Shown here piece by piece: positions 54,724-56,023 of a stretch of 56,023 nt of DNA (position 1 is the first letter of the stretch; every line of letters begins with the position of its first letter). The notes beneath the pieces were generated by a model. It ran no database searches. It had not been told where the DNA came from and saw nothing but the letters and a program-made list of their open reading frames with translations. Origin of the DNA: Bacillota bacterium (GTDB taxonomy: Bacteria; Bacillota; Sulfobacillia; Sulfobacillales; Sulfobacillaceae). Where the stretch lies: NCBI GenBank assembly GCA_021797825.1, contig JAJZZA010000014.1, forward strand, positions 1 to 56,023. The letters run 5' to 3'. Made by a program: the position numbers and the translations under genes.

Positions 54724-55043
54724 ATGTCGTGGCCCGTGGTATTTTAAGGAAGACGCTTACATATCATGATGGGTCGAAGTCTGAGTGATCCCCAGTTTTT
54801 ACCATGCTCGGAGTATTAGGTGTTGTTTTGCGCCGTATTTGGCTCGTTGAGGTCGGCCACGGACGTGGCCGGTGGGTCCGATCATGCGCAATCGGAGACG
54901 AGACCCCACGTGGGACATCGGTCCGGGATGTCGTGGGTTGGCTTGTACCAGGAGACATCCGTTTGACGGCATGCTCGCGCGCCGTCTCGGGGCGACGGCG
55001 TTAGCGGCGATGGGGGAAGGGCGCTCGGCGCAACGGTGCCGGG
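54724..55043. other. Region between the outward promoter and the transposase; probably contains the IS end
   Basis: No supported gene. The left end of the IS element should lie here, but its terminal inverted repeat cannot be recognised because the other end is outside the window. Confidence 0.35.
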
Positions 55044-56023
55044 CTAGGTTGGAGCCGGGGCGGCGCCGACGGAGGGGACACTCTGCATGAACTGGGCGTG
55101 CCGTCGCTGCAGCGCCCGCCAGGAGAGCCCGCCCTGGGTTAAGGCCCAATGACCCCAGCGCCACAGCGCATGGGTGCGCGTCTTCACCGAATTGGCGCGC
55201 CAGTGGGCGTCCAGGCCTCGGGCTTCGGCGTCCCATCCGGCGACGTTGAGCCAGTAATAACTCCAGGCAAAGACGAGCCACAGGCGATCCCAGCGGCTGG
55301 CCGTGCCGAGCTTCACGCAATCGAGATGAAATCCCGCTCCGGGGTCATTCTTCTGATCTTGGTAAGCCTCTTCGCAGGTAAACCGTTGACCATACGCGGC
55401 CACAACTTCGCTCCAGGGGCGGGCCTGAAGGCCCGCAGACACCAAGAGAAACCAGGGATCCGCGGGGCCGTGTCGGCATACACCACTAACCGGCCGTGAT
55501 AGGAGCCGCCCTGAGCCCGTTTGCCATAGTCCACCCTACCATCGAGTTGAAGAGGGCGCCGTTTGCCCAAGAGGCACAAGGGGAGCCATTCGTGTGCCCA
55601 CCGCACCCACACACTCCCTTTGCTCCGGATGATCCAATCCCACCCAAGCGCATCCCGGAACCGGAAAAAGCGCACCGTGGCAAACCCGCGGTCCGCCAGC
55701 CGTATCGGGTGACATGTTGCGGGCAGCAATCGCGCGACCCGCTCACATAGCGCCTCCTCCACGTCCCGCATCTGGTTCTGGAGATCGGCTTTGGCCACGG
55801 TCGTCCACGCCACGGGAATCGCCCGTCCGTGGGCGCGCACATGGATACTTAGCGTCTGGAAGCGCCCATCCTTGGTTTTCGGATCGGTCCAATCCAGGGT
55901 CAGGTGCACAAGGCGGGCGGCGCCGATGACCGTCTGGATCAGGTCGCCGCAGGCGACCTCCAAATCGATCCCGACATTGCCCAGAAATCGATCCACCCGT
56001 TTAATGGCGTGTTTCGCGGTGGT
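54780..56023 (-). mobile_element. IS4-family insertion sequence, partial
   Basis: The element is inferred from the transposase; its left boundary is only approximate, and the right end is outside the window. It may have inserted into, or next to, the gene that the HxlR-linked promoter once served. Confidence 0.5.
55044..56023 (-). pseudogene. IS4-family transposase, frameshifted and cut by window edge
   Basis: A DDE transposase read leftward from beyond the right edge. The first part contains AKHAIKRVDRFLGN, the first catalytic Asp in LTLDWTD and the second in IRLADRGFA. The second part (from about 55460 down to TGA at 55044) contains the IS4 YREK signature as Y-GQ-R-FTC-E-EAYQDQ-K, which carries the catalytic Glu, then SYYWLNVAGWDAE. 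The halves are in different frames. Restoring one base near 55461-55468 (GCGGATCCCTGG) joins DTAPR to DPWFLLVSAG. No slippery heptamer is seen, so this is more likely a mutation or sequencing error than programmed frameshifting. Confidence 0.85.

Noticed and set aside
1-56023. CRISPR arrays, tRNA or rRNA genes
   Set aside because: No regularly spaced direct repeats, CCA-ended cloverleaf or rRNA-like sequence was seen in any intergenic region.

Overview
The window reads as a piece of the chromosome of a GC-rich, spore-forming Firmicute. No RNA gene is present to place it taxonomically. The gene order hemW-hrcA-grpE-dnaJ-prmA-rsmE ... rpsU-yqeY ... yqfC-yqfD-phoH-pgpH-ybeY-dgkA-cdd-era-recO-glyQ-glyS-ppsR-ppdK-dnaG-rpoD is the conserved Bacillus/Clostridium arrangement. 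YqfC and YqfD are sporulation proteins. GC content and codon use suggest an acidophilic Sulfobacillus-like organism, which is my inference from overall look and not proven here. Frequent GTG/TTG starts, strong AGGAGG-type ribosome binding sites and 1-4 bp ATGA/GTGA overlaps are seen throughout.

Layout. 1-10.1 kb is accessory: the start of an unidentified leftward gene at the edge, a leftward S9 peptidase-HAD phosphatase-S41 peptidase operon, a TenA/CADD-like oxygenase convergent with a pirin, a MerR regulator with a 14-TM drug exporter, a Ser/Pro-rich lipoprotein and a frameshifted ORF. 10.6-18.3 kb holds lepA, hemW and the heat-shock operon hrcA-grpE-dnaJ-prmA-rsmE, with a sigma-A promoter and a perfect CIRCE operator before hrcA. 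dnaK is absent from its usual place between grpE and dnaJ. 18.7-24.2 kb interrupts the conserved order with a solitary DNA methyltransferase, rpsU-yqeY, an exported protein of unknown function, a cysteine-free tandem rhodanese, and a two-gene unit made of a short MqnE/CofH-like radical SAM protein and an unknown partner.

24.3-42.7 kb is one dense rightward block covering sporulation, c-di-AMP turnover, rRNA maturation, lipid kinase, cation/CBS protein, pyrimidine salvage, Era, RecO, glycyl-tRNA synthetase, PPDK and its regulator, primase and the main sigma factor. 42.8-56 kb is looser: asnB with an apparent AUC start codon, a DUF2508 protein, a 12-TM histidine-containing membrane protein behind a CRP/FNR-like site, a gene-poor stretch with decayed coding, a TPR protein, O-methyltransferase-folE-moaA-uppP genes on the minus strand, an orphan winged-helix regulator, an HxlR regulator next to a strong outward promoter with no obvious target gene, and a frameshifted IS4-family transposase running off the right edge.

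Most notable are the AUC-initiated asnB, the radical SAM/partner pair next to the Cys-less rhodanese, a textbook intrinsic terminator lying inside the signal-peptide codons of the exported protein, the dnaK-less heat-shock operon, and the CRP/FNR-like palindrome before the heme-type membrane protein. No CRISPR array, tRNA or rRNA was found.
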